A stretch of 22,489 nucleotides of DNA from a virus, in IMG/VR virus record IMGVR_UViG_3300040808_001718, positions 1-22,489 of that record; one strand, written 5' to 3'. Positions 11,521-19,413 of the stretch are shown here, piece by piece; the first letter of the stretch is position 1, and every line of letters starts with the position of its first letter. The notes beneath the pieces were generated by a model. The model was not told the origin of the DNA, did no database searches, and was given only the letters and a program-made list of their open reading frames with translations. A program made the translations under genes and the position numbers.

Positions 11521-12774
11521 ATGGCTGTACGTACACCACCCGCACTATCGCTACGGCACGCGCAGGGTGAAGTTTTCAACAGCGACGTACGTTTTCGCGT
11601 ACTAGTCGCAGGCCGCCGCTTCGGAAAGTCCTACTTAGCCTGCATCGAACTCTTGCGTGGAGCGATTGCTGCACCCGGCGAAACGTTCTTTTATTGCGCC
11701 CCGACTTACCGCATGGCAAAGGACATTGCCTGGAAAGTTATGAAACGTATTGTTCCCCCGGCGTGGATCAAATCCAAGAACGAAACAGACCTCAAGCTGG
11801 AACTTGTCAACGGCTCAACAATCGAACTGAAGGGCACAGAAAACGCAATGGCGCTACGAGGCCGCAGCCTTTCCGGCGTGGTACTCGACGAAGCCGCATT
11901 TATGGACGCCGCTGTCTGGTTCGAGGTGATCCGCCCCGCACTAGCCGACAAACAGGGCTGGGCCTTATTCATTTCCACACCCGATGGAACGGCCAGCTGG
12001 TTTTACGAACTCTGGCAATACTGCATCACAGGCGACACCAACTGGAAACGGTGGAGCTTCACTACGATTGAAGGCGGCAACGTTCCACCGGAGGAAATCG
12101 AAGCTGCGCGAGGCCAACTCGACCCCCGAACTTTCCGCCAAGAGTTCGAGGCCAGCTTTGAAAACCTATCCGGCCTCGTTGCCGTCTCATTTAGCGACGC
12201 CAACATCAGCACAGAAGCCAAGGACATCCCAATCCTGCCACTACTACTGGGCGTGGACTTCAACGTGGACCCAATGACGGGAATCTGCGCAGTAAAAACC
12301 GACGACATCCTCTATGTTTTCGACGAAATCCACCTAACAGGCGGCGCCACCACCTGGGACTTCACGGAAGAAGTAATCCGCCGCTTCGGCCTGGAACGCC
12401 GCATCATGGCCTGCCCGGACCCAACAGGTGGCGCCCGCAAAACCCAAGGCGTAGGCGCAACGGACCACAACATCCTGCGAAAATCGGGATTCCGCGTCTG
12501 CGCCCCACGCAGCCCCTGGAAAGTACGCGACAAAATCACCGCCGTCAACACCGCATTACTGGATGCCACTGGAACGCGCCGCTGCTACATCCACCCACGC
12601 TGCAAGGAACTAATCAAGTCATTCCGCAGCCTGACCTATGCCCCTGGAACGGGCCTACCAAACAAAAACCTAGGCGTAGACCACGCATTTGACGCCTTCG
12701 GCTATCTATGCCTACAACAATTCAACCTGGCAAAATCAGGCGTAATGGGCACAACTTCATATAGGTTGTATTGA
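11521..12774 (+). CDS. terL: Terminase large subunit
   Basis: A 417-residue DNA-packaging motor with ATPase and nuclease domains. ATPase: Walker A AGRRFGKS (30-37), Walker B VVLDEA (120-125), coupling motif FISTP (150-154). Nuclease: LGVDFNVDP (D246), CPDPTGG (D300) and GVDHAFDAFGYL (D388/D391), the usual acidic triad of the RNase H-like fold. The length is normal for the family. It opens the late operon after a 214-base control region; no Shine-Dalgarno is seen before the ATG. It would dock on the portal encoded at 14830. Confidence 0.95.
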   Translation: MAVRTPPALSLRHAQGEVFNSDVRFRVLVAGRRFGKSYLACIELLRGAIAAPGETFFYCAPTYRMAKDIAWKVMKRIVPPAWIKSKNETDLKLELVNGSTIELKGTENAMALRGRSLSGVVLDEAAFMDAAVWFEVIRPALADKQGWALFISTPDGTASWFYELWQYCITGDTNWKRWSFTTIEGGNVPPEEIEAARGQLDPRTFRQEFEASFENLSGLVAVSFSDANISTEAKDIPILPLLLGVDFNVDPMTGICAVKTDDILYVFDEIHLTGGATTWDFTEEVIRRFGLERRIMACPDPTGGARKTQGVGATDHNILRKSGFRVCAPRSPWKVRDKITAVNTALLDATGTRRCYIHPRCKELIKSFRSLTYAPGTGLPNKNLGVDHAFDAFGYLCLQQFNLAKSGVMGTTSYRLY

Positions 12775-12787
12775 GCTACACAAACTA

Positions 12788-13282
12788 ATGGTTAATTACG
12801 AGGGGCCAAAAAAGCGAACACGCGGTGATAAACGCGCCCAGGAATACATCGAAGCGCGACAACGCCGCATGTACCGCCATCAACTTGACGGTCACAGCGT
12901 GCGTCAAATCGTATATGAGCACAGTGCCCGCGAGGGTATCAGCATTCCGACTGCCTGGCGCGACTGGGACCAAGTAAAGCAGTGGACCGAAGAGGACTGG
13001 ATCCGCGACCGCGAAGCCATGCTGGGCCGCATCCAAACGATGCGCCTCCGGGTCGTGCACGCCGCGATGAAAAAGGGCCACTACCAAGTCGCCGCGCAAG
13101 TTTTGGATTCCCTGGGCCGCGTTTTAGGCGAAAACACCCCGGAACAAGTATCGGTCCAAGTGCCATCACTAAATATCCAAGTCGAACCCAAAGTAGTCAC
13201 CGCCCAACTACCTGAAAGCGACGTAATCGAAGCCGAAATATCACCCCAAAAAGAGGTAGATTCAGCTGAACCCGCGCCCTAA
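12788..13282 (+). CDS. Probable terminase small subunit
   Basis: A 164-residue protein with an N-terminal HTH (YRHQLDGHSVRQIVYEHSAR, then GISIPTAWRDW; about residues 29-60), a helical segment (LGRIQTMRLRVVHAAMKKG, HYQVAAQVLDSLGRVLGEN) and an acidic, low-complexity tail. HTH followed by an AxKKGxxxxAxxxLxxLGR segment is typical of phage small terminases that recognise DNA and feed it to the large subunit. It follows terL by 13 bases, the reverse of the common small-then-large order. The alternative candidate is the HTH protein at 9141-9506. Confidence 0.62.
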   Translation: MVNYEGPKKRTRGDKRAQEYIEARQRRMYRHQLDGHSVRQIVYEHSAREGISIPTAWRDWDQVKQWTEEDWIRDREAMLGRIQTMRLRVVHAAMKKGHYQVAAQVLDSLGRVLGENTPEQVSVQVPSLNIQVEPKVVTAQLPESDVIEAEISPQKEVDSAEPAP

Positions 13283-13286
13283 ATCA

Positions 13287-13352
13287 ATGCCCGGACACTA
13301 CGGCCAAGGCAAAAAGAAGAAGCCCAAGGGAAAGAAGGGACCCAAGAAGTAG
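13287..13352 (+). CDS. Tiny lysine-rich peptide (21 aa)
   Basis: A 21-residue peptide, MPGHYGQGKKKKPKGKKG and a PKK end. Similar tiny HYG-plus-polylysine peptides are, as I recall, common in phages near head genes; role unknown, perhaps DNA or RNA binding. It lies 4 bases after the preceding stop and in line with the late operon. Confidence 0.55.
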   Translation: MPGHYGQGKKKKPKGKKGPKK

Positions 13353-13377
13353 AATATGAACAGCTGTAGCGGTGTCC

Positions 13378-13539
13378 ATGGCAAAACGCGGTCTCTACGC
13401 CAATATCCACGCTAAACGTAGGCGCATCAAGGCTGGCGCGGACGAAAGTATGCGTAAACCCGGCTCAAAAGGTGCCCCAACCGCTGGAGCGTTCAAAAAA
13501 GCAGCCAAAACAGCTAAAAAACGCAAACCAAAGGGGTAA
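13378..13539 (+). CDS. Small basic phage protein (53 aa)
   Basis: A 53-residue basic protein: MAKRGLYANIHAKRRRIKAG, then MRKPGSKGAPTAGAFKKAAK. I recognise this as a conserved short phage protein (RGLYANIHAKRxRIxxGS ... MRKPGxxGAPT) found near capsid genes of many podo- and siphoviruses; its role is not known to me. The strong conservation pattern makes the call safe in spite of its size. Confidence 0.8.
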   Translation: MAKRGLYANIHAKRRRIKAGADESMRKPGSKGAPTAGAFKKAAKTAKKRKPKG

Positions 13540-13544
13540 AAGTA

Positions 13545-13895
13545 ATGGCTGGTGTTGCTACAACCGCCGTCGACCGGTTCACAAACGTCGTCGAATACAC
13601 AGGGGCAACAATGTCCGCCGTAAACGACTGGTTCGCGGTCCATGGCCACACCAGCGAATACTCATTTGCAGCTGCCGTCACAAGCGAAGCCAACTTCACC
13701 TTGGCTTTAGAGGCAAATTTCAACGGCAACGGCAACTGGTTCACAATAGACACCAGTAAAACCATCAATGCATCCGGCCAATACGTCTACTTTTACAACG
13801 GAAAGCCTGCATCCCAGATTCGCATGAGAATTGCTTCCATTTCCTCTGGAACGGTATCTTTAACGCCCCATATTGTCACTGCTTACCACGGATAA
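13545..13895 (+). CDS. Probable virion-associated beta-rich protein (116 aa)
   Basis: Not firmly recognised. A 116-residue, probably beta-sandwich protein (TTAVDRFTNVVEYTGATMSA, ANFTLALEANFNGNGNWFTI, YVYFYNGKPASQIRMRIASI). The Gly/Asn/Thr-rich strand composition and its place between packaging and portal genes suggest a capsid decoration or accessory structural protein. A good AGGGG Shine-Dalgarno lies 8 bases before the ATG. Its TAA overlaps the next ATG. Confidence 0.6.
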   Translation: MAGVATTAVDRFTNVVEYTGATMSAVNDWFAVHGHTSEYSFAAAVTSEANFTLALEANFNGNGNWFTIDTSKTINASGQYVYFYNGKPASQIRMRIASISSGTVSLTPHIVTAYHG

Positions 13896-14074
13896 TGGGC
13901 ACCCGAATCATCAGCGGCTTCTGCACACACCTTGAGGTGGACTCAGAAAGCCGCACCACCGAAGCCTCATTCGCCTTCATGACACCGCAAGACCCCGAGG
14001 ACTTCGCCGGTCTGATGGTACGCCTTGCCAGCGGCATCGAAGTAATGATTGAAGTTGAGGACGAAGATGATTGA
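13895..14074 (+). CDS. Small acidic hypothetical protein (59 aa)
   Basis: Not recognised. A 59-residue acidic protein (MGTRIISGFCTHLEVD ... TPQDPEDFAGLMVRLASG ... EVEDEDD). It starts within the TAATG of the preceding gene and its end overlaps the next start by 8 bases (ATGATTGA), which strongly supports translation in spite of the small size. Confidence 0.65.
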   Translation: MGTRIISGFCTHLEVDSESRTTEASFAFMTPQDPEDFAGLMVRLASGIEVMIEVEDEDD

Positions 14075-14342
14075 ATATCGCGGCGAAAAATTCAGCGGCT
14101 ACAACAAGCCAAAACGCACCCCAGGCCACGCAAATAAAAGCCACGCAGTGCTTGCCAAGGAAGGCGACAAGGTAAAACTGATCCGTTTCGGCCAACAAGG
14201 CGTAACAGGCAGCCCAAAAAAGGACAACGAAAGCGAATCCTCCCGCAAACGCCGCGAAGCATTTAAGAAACGCCACGCCGCTAATATCAAAAAAGGTAAA
14301 ATGTCCGCCGCCTGGTGGGCAGATCGAACTAAGTGGCGTTAA
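14067..14342 (+). CDS. DUF6321-like basic phage protein (91 aa)
   Basis: A 91-residue, very basic protein: MIEYRGEKFSGYNKPKRTPG, then SHAVLAKEGDKVKLIRFGQQ, SPKKDNESESSRKRREAFKK and MSAAWWADRTKW. I recognise the pattern (GYNKPKRTPGHxxKSHxVLAKxGxKxKLIRFGQQG ... RRxAFKxRH ... MSAAxWA) as the DUF6321 phage family, function unknown, often near terminase or portal genes. The ATG at 14067 is chosen over an earlier in-frame ATG because it gives the compact overlap and matches the family's start. Confidence 0.85.
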   Translation: MIEYRGEKFSGYNKPKRTPGHANKSHAVLAKEGDKVKLIRFGQQGVTGSPKKDNESESSRKRREAFKKRHAANIKKGKMSAAWWADRTKWR

Positions 14343-14368
14343 ATTAAAGTGGTAACCGTTTTACGAAA

Positions 14369-14821
14369 TTGGCCGCCCATCACTCGTACGTTCAGGTGAT
14401 CTGCCCTTGCTGCAGCCAAGAGCGTACAGCACGCAAAGATTTGGTCACTAAAAAACAGAAGCTTGGTGAGCGACTACTTTGTAAACCATGTGCACTAAAA
14501 ACGAGGCCTGTTACCTGGAAAAAGGCTCCTTCTGAGTTGCGTAAAAATCAAGGTGCCTATAAATCTTTCATACGCGCTAAAAGACGGGTAAAAGAAAATC
14601 ACAAAAACGCCTACAAGCACGTTCAATTTCTGTTCAAAGATTACGAACAGTTTTTAGAGGAACTCGGTCCTAGACCTCAAGGCATGACATTGGACCGCAT
14701 TGATAACAATGGTCATTACGCGCCGGGCAACGTGCGCTGGGCTAGCATTGAGGAACAAGCTAAAAACCGGAATCCTCGTTATACGTGGACACCTAAGCCC
14801 ACTAAAGACGAGGTTTTCTAG
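14369..14821 (+). CDS. HNH-type endonuclease, possibly a mobile (homing-like) gene
   Basis: A 150-residue protein. N-terminal CPCC (12-15) and CKPC (38-41) could bind zinc. The C-terminal [19 protein letters not shown] (108-126), then EEQAKNRN, is the signature of a phage HNH subfamily (LDRIDNxGxYxxxNxRWxxxxEQxxNR). These enzymes often nick DNA and spread between phages. The reading frame has only a TTG start at 14369 or later GTG codons, and the gene is AT-richer, with different codon use from its neighbours, which suggests recent insertion between the DUF6321-like gene and the portal gene. Confidence 0.75.
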   Translation: MAAHHSYVQVICPCCSQERTARKDLVTKKQKLGERLLCKPCALKTRPVTWKKAPSELRKNQGAYKSFIRAKRRVKENHKNAYKHVQFLFKDYEQFLEELGPRPQGMTLDRIDNNGHYAPGNVRWASIEEQAKNRNPRYTWTPKPTKDEVF

Positions 14822-14829
14822 GTAAAACG

Positions 14830-16308
14830 ATGACCTACGCAGTTCCCGGCCAAATCCGCACCCACCTTGTAAGCTCCAACACGCTTGGTGGAGCGGACAG
14901 TCCGTTCACCCGCACGCAAGCGGTGCTGGACATGATGAAGGGCTGGGAAATCATGAAGGCCGTCACCCTTGGGACGGAATACCTCCGCGAAAACAGCGAA
15001 GCCTTCCTACCAATCGAGCCCCGCGAGGACTACACCGCCTATTTAGCCCGCGTAAACCGCGCAGTATTTTCCCCTTTTACCCAGCGCCTGGTGCGTGCCG
15101 CTGCAGGACTAATTTTACGCAAGCCAATCAGCCTAGTAGGCGATCCATACTGGACCGCTATTTTCGCCAAAGACGTTGACGGCTGCGGCTCAGACCTAGA
15201 CGAGTACGCCCGCCGCCTGCTGCTGTGTTCATTAACCTACGGTCATTGTCATACACTAGTAGATTTTCCGGCTCCCACAGGTGCCCGCAGCCTTGCGGAA
15301 GAGCGCGAGCTTAACCGCCGTCCGTACTGGATCGAAATTGACCCAGACAACATCTATGGCTGGCGCCTGGACCGTGAAGTCAACTATGGCAACCTGGTAC
15401 AAGTCCGCATCAAGGAAAAAGCAGTAGTCCCTGAAGGCGAATTTGGCGAGAAAGTCTACGACCAGATCCGTGTAATCGAGCCCGGCCAATACCGCATCTA
15501 CCGTCAGGTCGAAACCAAAAAGGACATGCAGGGAGGCTTCCCATATCCAAACGCCTTCGACGCAACAGATGCCACCTCGGACTACGAATTAGTGGAATCA
15601 GGCGACTACAGCCTGGGCCAAATCCCATTAGTAACAACGTATGCAGGCAAGACCGACACCCTTACAAGTAAGCCGCCCTTACTTGACATCGCATATTTAA
15701 ACCTGGCCCATTTCCAACGTCAAGCCGATTTAATCCACAGTCTGCACATCGCTAGCCAACCAATTCTTGTTCTTGAAGGCTGGGACGACCAATCCAAAGA
15801 CGTAGCTGTAAGCGTCAACTACGCAATGGCCAGCCAACCTGGCAACACGGTCTACTACGTCGAACCAGCCGCAAACGCATTTGAAGCGCAATCCAACGAA
15901 ATCCGCGAGCTACAGATGCAAATGGCAACTCTAGGCATCAGCACATTAAGCCAGCAAAAGTTTGTTGCCGAATCTGCCGACGCACGCCGCCTGGACCGTG
16001 TCGATACAAATTCAATGCTGTCGATGGTATCTCTTGACCTAGAACAAGCCCTACAAAAAGCATTTAATCTTGCCGCCGACTATGTAGGGATCGAACCACC
16101 CGAAGTAAAGATCAGCCGAGATTTCGACATTGACCGTTTAATCGGCCAAGACGTAACCGCGTTGACGGCATTGTTCGAGCAAGGTGTCCTGGGCCGGGAC
16201 GAATACCGGCAAATCCTTGTCCAAGGTGAAATCCTTCCCACCGCTAGTGAGCAACAGCAGGCTGGTACTCAAACTGAGGACAGTGAGTCCGACCCAATTG
16301 ACGACTAA
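14830..16308 (+). CDS. Portal protein (DUF4055-like)
   Basis: A 492-residue protein forming the ring at the capsid vertex through which DNA enters and leaves. It fits the DUF4055 portal family: TEYLRENSEAFLPIEPRED, VFSPFTQRLVRAAAGLILRK, HTLVDFPAP, PYWIEIDPDNIYGW, then LLDIAYLNLAHFQRQADLIH and a glutamine-rich tail. Length and position (after terminase, before scaffold and capsid) fit. A weak AGG precedes the ATG by 7 bases. Confidence 0.88.
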   Translation: MTYAVPGQIRTHLVSSNTLGGADSPFTRTQAVLDMMKGWEIMKAVTLGTEYLRENSEAFLPIEPREDYTAYLARVNRAVFSPFTQRLVRAAAGLILRKPISLVGDPYWTAIFAKDVDGCGSDLDEYARRLLLCSLTYGHCHTLVDFPAPTGARSLAEERELNRRPYWIEIDPDNIYGWRLDREVNYGNLVQVRIKEKAVVPEGEFGEKVYDQIRVIEPGQYRIYRQVETKKDMQGGFPYPNAFDATDATSDYELVESGDYSLGQIPLVTTYAGKTDTLTSKPPLLDIAYLNLAHFQRQADLIHSLHIASQPILVLEGWDDQSKDVAVSVNYAMASQPGNTVYYVEPAANAFEAQSNEIRELQMQMATLGISTLSQQKFVAESADARRLDRVDTNSMLSMVSLDLEQALQKAFNLAADYVGIEPPEVKISRDFDIDRLIGQDVTALTALFEQGVLGRDEYRQILVQGEILPTASEQQQAGTQTEDSESDPIDD

Positions 16309-16373
16309 ACGCCAAGGCATAAGTTCTTGTAAACTACACAAGTAGACTAAACGAGTACACGGAGTATGCCTAC

Positions 16374-16538
16374 ATGGGCAAATCACTAGAAAAGGTACTA
16401 AAACCCGACGGTTCTGAAGTATGGGAACTCGTGGAATTACGCGAACCCCAGCCAGAACCCGAGGCATGTAAACCTGTACGCAAGCGCAAGCCATCAAAGC
16501 CTGCGGAAGAAACCCCTACCTCTACTTTTGACTTCTGA
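16374..16538 (+). CDS. Small hypothetical protein (54 aa)
   Basis: Not recognised. A 54-residue protein (MGKSLEKVLKPDGSEVWELV, then EPQPEPEACKPVRKRKPSK and a TSTFDF end). A folded-looking N-terminus with WELVELRE is followed by a Pro/Lys-rich tail. It starts 65 bases after the portal stop, in a gap with a possible -10 (TAGACT, 16343-16348), and ends 2 bases before the scaffold start. It is too short to place functionally. Confidence 0.6.
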   Translation: MGKSLEKVLKPDGSEVWELVELREPQPEPEACKPVRKRKPSKPAEETPTSTFDF

Positions 16539-16540
16539 CT

Positions 16541-17266
16541 ATGGAAGAGCACGTCATCCAGGAAACGCCCGTGGCGAGTCCTGACCAGCCCGTGGCTGCA
16601 GCCGACACCGCTCCACAGCAACCAGACCCTGCAGTTGCTGCAAAAGCCGAATACGAGACCCAGCTTGCCGCCTTAAAACAGCAAGCAACTGAAGCCGAGG
16701 AACGTTTCCAAGGCATCAAATCCAAGCTGGACGAGGTCTACAAAAAGCAGGACGACCAGCGCAAACAAACGCTGGAAGACCAAGGCCAATGGAAAGACCT
16801 TTGGGAGGAAGCTAATAAAAGCGCCCAAGAAAAGGACAGCCAAATCAGCGCACTGGAGCGTCAGCTGGCGGACCTAAGGGTTTCCAACGAAGAGGCGACC
16901 ATGCGCACAAAAGCGTTGTCTGCAATCAGCCAAGCCGGTGCAATTAACGCCGAACAGATGCTGCTGCTGGTACAAAACAACCTGCATAAAAAGGACAACG
17001 GCGACGTTGTAATTTTGGACAAAGGTGTCGAACAAGATATTACTAACTACCTAGGCAACCTAAAAAACCCTGGTTCAGGTTTTGAGCATCACTTTAAACC
17101 CAGCAGCGCCGCTGGTATGGGAGCCAAGCCGACACCAAACTCTGTTATTGCCCCTGGAATGCCCAATCCATTCAAGGCCGGTAGTATTAACATAACGAGA
17201 CAAATGCAACTAAAAGCAGAGGAGCCCGAACTTGCAGCTGTGCTGGAAAGGGAAGCTTCTTTGTAG
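16541..17266 (+). CDS. Capsid scaffolding protein
   Basis: A 241-residue protein with the hallmarks of a phage scaffold: acidic Pro/Ala-rich N-terminus, a long coiled coil (about residues 35-120: EYETQLAALKQQATEAEERF, KDLWEEANKSAQEKDSQISA), a linker and a basic/helical C-terminus (SINITRQMQLKAEEPELAA). It lies immediately before the major capsid gene, the usual place. It would template capsid assembly and then leave or be cleaved; no protease gene is visible next to it. Confidence 0.85.
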   Translation: MEEHVIQETPVASPDQPVAAADTAPQQPDPAVAAKAEYETQLAALKQQATEAEERFQGIKSKLDEVYKKQDDQRKQTLEDQGQWKDLWEEANKSAQEKDSQISALERQLADLRVSNEEATMRTKALSAISQAGAINAEQMLLLVQNNLHKKDNGDVVILDKGVEQDITNYLGNLKNPGSGFEHHFKPSSAAGMGAKPTPNSVIAPGMPNPFKAGSINITRQMQLKAEEPELAAVLEREASL

Positions 17267-17279
17267 CCCCGGTGGGGCT
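17265..17279 (+). promoter_or_regulatory. Hairpin(s) between scaffold and capsid genes
   Basis: AGCCCC, GGT, GGGGCT at the scaffold stop codon, followed by TTGTCT; a second stem CCAAG/CTTGG (about 17286-17302) follows. The T-run is weak, so a partial terminator or an RNA end-stabiliser that raises capsid mRNA is more likely than full termination. Confidence 0.45.
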
Positions 17280-17337
17280 TGTCTCCCCAAGTCCGTGGCT
17301 TGGACCCCGCACACACCTTTAACGTTGGTTTTCTAAG

Positions 17338-18420
17338 ATGGCCGCACCATTTCAGAATTATTCCGGCGGTGTCCTGCTCGCGGACATCGTAAAGAGGAAT
17401 AATCTCAGCACCTATGTGTCTGAGGCAGTAAAAGAGCGCAGCTTGTTCATCAAGTCTGGCGCTGTTGTTCGTAATCCTTTGCTGGATGCCCGCGAAGGCG
17501 GCACCCGCATCCAAGTCCCTGAGTTCAATCCAGTATCTCCAACTGAGGAGATCATGGACGGTACAGCTACGTGGGGCACAAGCACCGCTGGCTACCTGAC
17601 TCCACAGAAGATTGGCACGGGCACCCAGATCGCGTCTATCTGCCATCGCGGTTTCGCGTATGCAGTGGACGACGTTGCAATGTTGGCAGCGGGCGAAGAC
17701 CCAATGCTTCACATCCGCAACCAGCTTGCCGATGCAATCAACAAGTTGAACAGCGCACGTCTGTTCTCGCAGCTTGCCGGTTTGTTTGGCACAGCATTGT
17801 CTGCCCATTCATTGGACAAGGCAGTTGCTGCAACCTCAGGACAAGGCGAAGCCAACTTCCTGACCGCAGCCAATGTGGCTGAGGCCCGCGCTGCTCTTGG
17901 CGAGCGTGGCGATGAGCTGGACACCTTGATTGTCCACCCATCCGTTGGTTTCTACCTGTATCAGGTTGGCCTTCTTACCTTCAGCACCTCTGCACTAGCC
18001 GCTTCTGGCGCCGTGACCTGGGGTGGTGGTGGCGTAGGCGTCGGCGCACGCAGCATCGGCGAATTTGCTGGCTGCAACGTGATCATGGACCCACAGGTCA
18101 ACACTGTGATCCCTGGCACGGCAACCCACGTCAAGGAGTTCCGCTGCTACCTGATGAAGGGTGGTTCAGTTCTGGAAGGCGTCCAGCAGGATCTGCGCAT
18201 TGAAGCAGACCGCAACGTGCTCTCGAAGCAAGACGTGCTTTCTGTGGACTACCACACCGCCTATCACGTGATGGGCACCAAGTGGACAAGTGCTGGTGAC
18301 AACCCTACCAACGGCACGCTGGCCACTGCTGGCAACTGGGCAGCCACCTACGACACCGACCTGATCCCAATGGTCGAGCTGATCGTCAACAGCCCACTGG
18401 ACACCAGCGCAATCGCCTGA
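17338..18420 (+). CDS. Major capsid protein
   Basis: A 360-residue protein consistent with an HK97-fold capsid subunit: a helical N-terminus (GGVLLADIVKRNNLSTYVSE), IQVPEFNPVSPTEE and EDPMLHIRNQLADAINKLNS (spine-helix region), LDTLIVHPSVGFYLYQVGLL, GEFAGCNVIMDP, and EFRCYLMKGGSVLEGVQQDL with DVLSVDYHTAYHVMGTKW (P-domain strands). It follows the scaffold and ends at a strong terminator. Codon use is GC-richer and more uniform than in flanking genes, as expected for a highly expressed product. Confidence 0.92.
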   Translation: MAAPFQNYSGGVLLADIVKRNNLSTYVSEAVKERSLFIKSGAVVRNPLLDAREGGTRIQVPEFNPVSPTEEIMDGTATWGTSTAGYLTPQKIGTGTQIASICHRGFAYAVDDVAMLAAGEDPMLHIRNQLADAINKLNSARLFSQLAGLFGTALSAHSLDKAVAATSGQGEANFLTAANVAEARAALGERGDELDTLIVHPSVGFYLYQVGLLTFSTSALAASGAVTWGGGGVGVGARSIGEFAGCNVIMDPQVNTVIPGTATHVKEFRCYLMKGGSVLEGVQQDLRIEADRNVLSKQDVLSVDYHTAYHVMGTKWTSAGDNPTNGTLATAGNWAATYDTDLIPMVELIVNSPLDTSAIA

Positions 18421-18444
18421 TAAGTCCAGCACAAGCTGATACTG

Positions 18445-18466
18445 CCCCGCTTCGGCGGGGTTTTTT
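18445..18466 (+). terminator. Strong UUCG-loop terminator after the capsid gene
   Basis: CCCCGC, TTCG, GCGGGG, then six T, 24 bases after the capsid stop. The C(UUCG)G tetraloop makes it very stable. Confidence 0.95.
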
Positions 18467-18473
18467 ATTGGGC

Positions 18474-18479
18474 TAAAAT
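18474..18479 (+). promoter_or_regulatory. Possible -10 element after the capsid terminator
   Basis: TAAAAT, 7 bases after the T-run and 24 bases before the GTG at 18504, in the shared context TTTTTTATTGGGCTA. Confidence 0.4.
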
Positions 18480-18503
18480 CAGAGAAAGTATCCCTGCAGT
18501 CTT

Positions 18504-19034
18504 GTGGCCGCAACAATTGATGCCACATTAAAGGGCGAAAATTCCAACAGCTTTGTAACGCTGGCGGAAGCAAACGCCTATTTCGAGACCGTTCCAAGTT
18601 CTTCAACCTGGGACGACAAAACTGACGACCAAAAGAACCGCGCCATTATCAGCGCAACCCGCTGGATCGACAGCCTTAACTTTTACGGCGACCGTTGCAG
18701 TAACGGCCAAGCCCTGAGCTGGCCGCGCAACAACTACCACGTTGACCGGGTGGAACTTACGTGTTCCGTCATCCCAGCTGATATCAAATACGCCACCTAC
18801 GAGCTGGCACGCGCCCTAGCAAACGACACTGATGCCGTCACCGGTAACACCGGAACCGAAGGTTTGTATGAAGAAGTCGAGCTAGGCGAACTAAAGGTGA
18901 AGTACAACACAGATAGCCAGGCAACTGGAGCTGTGAACAACATTTTTGATGTCTACCCCTGGTTACAGTCTTACCTCGGAGCCTTCACCTTGGGCGGTTC
19001 TGGGGGTTATCAAGTGCGCGTTGTTAGAGGATGA
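18504..19034 (+). CDS. Head-tail adaptor-like protein (DnaT-like/connector fold), GTG start
   Basis: A 176-residue protein in the position of a head-tail adaptor. SNSFVTLAEANAYFETVPSS, then AIISATRWIDSLNFYGDR, QALSWPRNNYHVD and IPADIKYATYELARALAN match the helical family that Pfam lists as putative DnaT-like ssDNA-binding and that in virions acts as a connector of the HK97 gp6 type. The start is GTG, 25 bases after a -10-like element, with no Shine-Dalgarno. It ends 1 base before the next start. Confidence 0.78.
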   Translation: MAATIDATLKGENSNSFVTLAEANAYFETVPSSSTWDDKTDDQKNRAIISATRWIDSLNFYGDRCSNGQALSWPRNNYHVDRVELTCSVIPADIKYATYELARALANDTDAVTGNTGTEGLYEEVELGELKVKYNTDSQATGAVNNIFDVYPWLQSYLGAFTLGGSGGYQVRVVRG

Positions 19035-19035
19035 A

Positions 19036-19413
19036 ATGTCAAAAATAGACGACACCTTTTCACCGATTCCAGCCCAGATCTTCAATGACTGGGGCCAGGA
19101 CATCACGTACATCAAAACCACCACACCCCGCGCCTACGACCCAACCACAGGGGCTGTGACTGGAGCGGACACCAATGTCACGGTAAAAGGCATCATCAGC
19201 CGCCTGACGCCCCGCGAATCGGAGGGCTTGTATCAAAGCACGGACGTAAAGATTTTGATTGGTACGGAAGAGCTTGGCGATTATTACCCAACAGAAGCCG
19301 ACCGTGTGCAGTATCCGCAGGCAGGTCAAACCCGCGAAGCCAAGATCATCAACATCTTGACCTATCGCGGTGACAAGCCTGTGTATCACACCCTTATCGT
19401 GAGGCCACAGTAA
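19036..19413 (+). CDS. Head completion / stopper-like protein (125 aa)
   Basis: A 125-residue, beta-rich protein (IFNDWGQDITYIKTTTPRAY, VKGIISRLTPRESEGLY, DVKILIGTEELGDYYPTEAD, AKIINILTYRGDKPVYHTLI). The barrel-like strand order and the position between adaptor and gp10-like gene fit a head-closure (stopper) protein. The ATG at 19036 is preferred: a GAGG lies 5 bases upstream and the earlier in-frame starts overlap the adaptor gene. Its TAA overlaps the next ATG by one base. Confidence 0.65.
   Translation: MSKIDDTFSPIPAQIFNDWGQDITYIKTTTPRAYDPTTGAVTGADTNVTVKGIISRLTPRESEGLYQSTDVKILIGTEELGDYYPTEADRVQYPQAGQTREAKIINILTYRGDKPVYHTLIVRPQ

Noticed and set aside
16309-16373. Promoter TAGACT in the gap after the portal gene
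   Set aside because: No -35 or extended -10 could be placed; mentioned only in the entry of the following gene.
17089-17808. 239-codon minus-strand frame opposite scaffold and capsid genes
   Set aside because: Cys/Arg-rich with no domain pattern, antisense to the well supported scaffold and capsid genes.
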